Shown in pieces: positions 4,708 through 5,690 of a stretch of DNA of 5,690 bases. Numbering within the stretch: the first letter of the stretch is position 1; each line of letters begins with the position of its first letter. The stretch covers positions 1 through 5,690 of the forward strand of contig CAKUPI010000123.1 in NCBI GenBank assembly GCA_934675045.1, given 5' to 3'. Both the position numbers and the translations under genes were made by a program. The notes below the pieces were generated by a model. That model was not told the origin of the DNA and did no database searches. It saw only the letters and a list, made by a program, of their open reading frames with translations. This DNA comes from an uncultured Eubacteriales bacterium. GTDB taxonomy: Bacteria > Bacillota > Clostridia > Oscillospirales > Butyricicoccaceae.

Positions 4708-5690
4708 AAGAGAAGATTTGAAAAAGATTCTGGTCATCGGCTCGGGTCCTATCGTCATCGGGCAGGCCGCCGAGTTCGACTATTCGGGCACGCAGGCGTG
4801 CATGGCTCTGAAGGAGCAGGGGTACAGCGTTATTCTGGTCAACTCCAATCCGGCCACCATCATGACCGACACCCATATCGCCGACAAGATGTATATGGAG
4901 CCGCTCAATCTGGAATATGTCGCCAAGATCATCCGCAAGGAGCGCCCCGACGCCATCGTGCCGACGCTGGGCGGCCAGACCGGACTCAACCTTGCCATGC
5001 AGCTGGCGCAGAAGGGGATTCTGCGCGAGTGCCAGTGCGAGATTCTGGGCACCAGCTTTGAATCCATCGAGCAGGCCGAGGACCGCGAGCTGTTCAAGGA
5101 GCTGTGCGAGCGCATCGGCGAGCCCTGCCTGTCGTCGGCCATCGCCCACAGCGCCGAGGAGGCGCTCGAGGAGGCGCGCGCCATCGGCTACCCCATCGTG
5201 CTGCGCCCCGCCTTTACGCTGGGCGGAACGGGCGGCGGCTTTGCCGAAAACGACGAGGAGCTGCTCGACATCGTCATAAACGCCATCAGCCTGTCGCCCG
5301 TGGGGCAGGTGCTGGTGGAAAAGTCCGTCAAGGGCTATAAGGAAATCGAGTTCGAGGTCATGCGCGACAAAAACGACACCGCCATCGCCATTTGCTGCAT
5401 GGAAAACGTCGACCCCGTCGGCATTCACACCGGCGATTCCATCGTCGTCGCCCCGTCGCAGACCCTGACCAACAAAGAGTACCACATGCTGCACGACGCG
5501 GCGCTGCGCCTCATCCGCGCCCTCAACATCGAGGGCGGGTGCAACGTGCAGTTTGCCCTGGACCCGAGCTCCTTTGATTATTACGTCATCGAGGTCAACC
5601 CCCGCGTTTCGCGCTCGTCGGCGCTTGCTTCCAAGGCCACCGGCTATCCCATCGCCCGCGTTTCGGCCCTCATTTCGGTCGGCCTGACGC
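4700..5690 (+). CDS. carB: Carbamoyl phosphate synthase large subunit, N-terminal third
   Basis: The reading frame is open from GTG at 4700 to the right edge: 330 codons of an enzyme usually about 1060-1075 residues long. CarB makes carbamoyl phosphate from bicarbonate, ammonia and two ATP. The visible part is the pre-ATP-grasp region ([20 protein letters not shown], then [10 protein letters not shown]) and most of the first ATP-grasp domain, which makes carboxyphosphate. [17 protein letters not shown] carries Arg169, the same number as the E. coli ATP-binding arginine. [13 protein letters not shown] and [12 protein letters not shown] (Glu298, Asn300 as metal ligands) follow. Both classical CPSase signature patterns are present, so this domain looks fully functional even though CarA's glutaminase site is not. 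The start overlaps the carA end by 8 nt, which implies coupled translation and an even subunit ratio. The remaining domains, including the allosteric end, lie outside the window. Confidence 0.96.
   Translation, partial: MPKREDLKKILVIGSGPIVIGQAAEFDYSGTQACMALKEQGYSVILVNSNPATIMTDTHIADKMYMEPLNLEYVAKIIRKERPDAIVPTLGGQTGLNLAMQLAQKGILRECQCEILGTSFESIEQAEDRELFKELCERIGEPCLSSAIAHSAEEALEEARAIGYPIVLRPAFTLGGTGGGFAENDEELLDIVINAISLSPVGQVLVEKSVKGYKEIEFEVMRDKNDTAIAICCMENVDPVGIHTGDSIVVAPSQTLTNKEYHMLHDAALRLIRALNIEGGCNVQFALDPSSFDYYVIEVNPRVSRSSALASKATGYPIARVSALISVGLT

Noticed and set aside
3550..4758. Long - strand open frame (402 codons) opposite carA
   Set aside because: Antisense shadow caused by GC-rich third positions in carA; no motifs, and it runs across the carA/carB junction.
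4652..5494. Long - strand open frame (280 codons) opposite carB
   Set aside because: Shadow of the carB coding frame, which shows both CPSase signatures.
1..5690. CRISPR array, insertion sequence, tRNA, rRNA or attachment site
   Set aside because: No spaced repeats, terminal inverted repeats, transposase motifs or structured RNA genes were seen; nearly all of the window is coding.

Overview
The window carries the start of a de novo pyrimidine (UMP) biosynthesis operon, pyrB-pyrC-carA-carB, on the + strand. It is divergent from a - strand pair: a PLP-dependent D-cysteine desulfhydrase-like gene and, downstream of it, the first 50 codons of an exported protein. The DNA is GC-rich with strongly GC-ending codons, purine-rich GGAGG ribosome binding sites, tight gene overlaps and an AT-rich intergenic promoter region. 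The PyrB and CarA sequences look Gram-positive in type. I infer a GC-rich member of the Firmicutes/Clostridia, possibly gut-associated, but no marker in the window proves this.

Layout: 1-152 (-) is the 5' end of a gene for a signal-peptide protein of unknown function. 196-1221 (-) is the dcyD-like gene. 1222-1482 is a divergent intergenic region with a promoter facing each way and a terminator-like hairpin between them. 1483-2367 is pyrB, 2358-3572 is pyrC, 3595-4707 is carA, and 4700 to the right edge is carB, which starts at GTG and is cut by the window end. The genes are packed with a 10-nt overlap (pyrB/pyrC), a 22-nt gap (pyrC/carA) and an 8-nt overlap (carA/carB).

Together CarAB should make carbamoyl phosphate, PyrB should condense it with aspartate, and PyrC should close the ring to dihydroorotate. 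No pyrI, pyrR or PyrR-binding leader is visible.

Two points stand out. First, the CarA glutaminase domain has lost its nucleophilic cysteine (GIGLGCQ in place of GICLGHQ) and has further changes in the glutamine pocket and the HPE motif, so this synthetase may use free ammonia rather than glutamine. Second, the predicted start of the pyrB transcript reads AATTTG directly after a strong promoter. This is the same start sequence as E. coli pyrBI, where UTP-sensitive slippage controls expression, and it suggests a regulatory route without PyrR. The rest is ordinary housekeeping sequence; I see no mobile element, CRISPR array, tRNA or rRNA.
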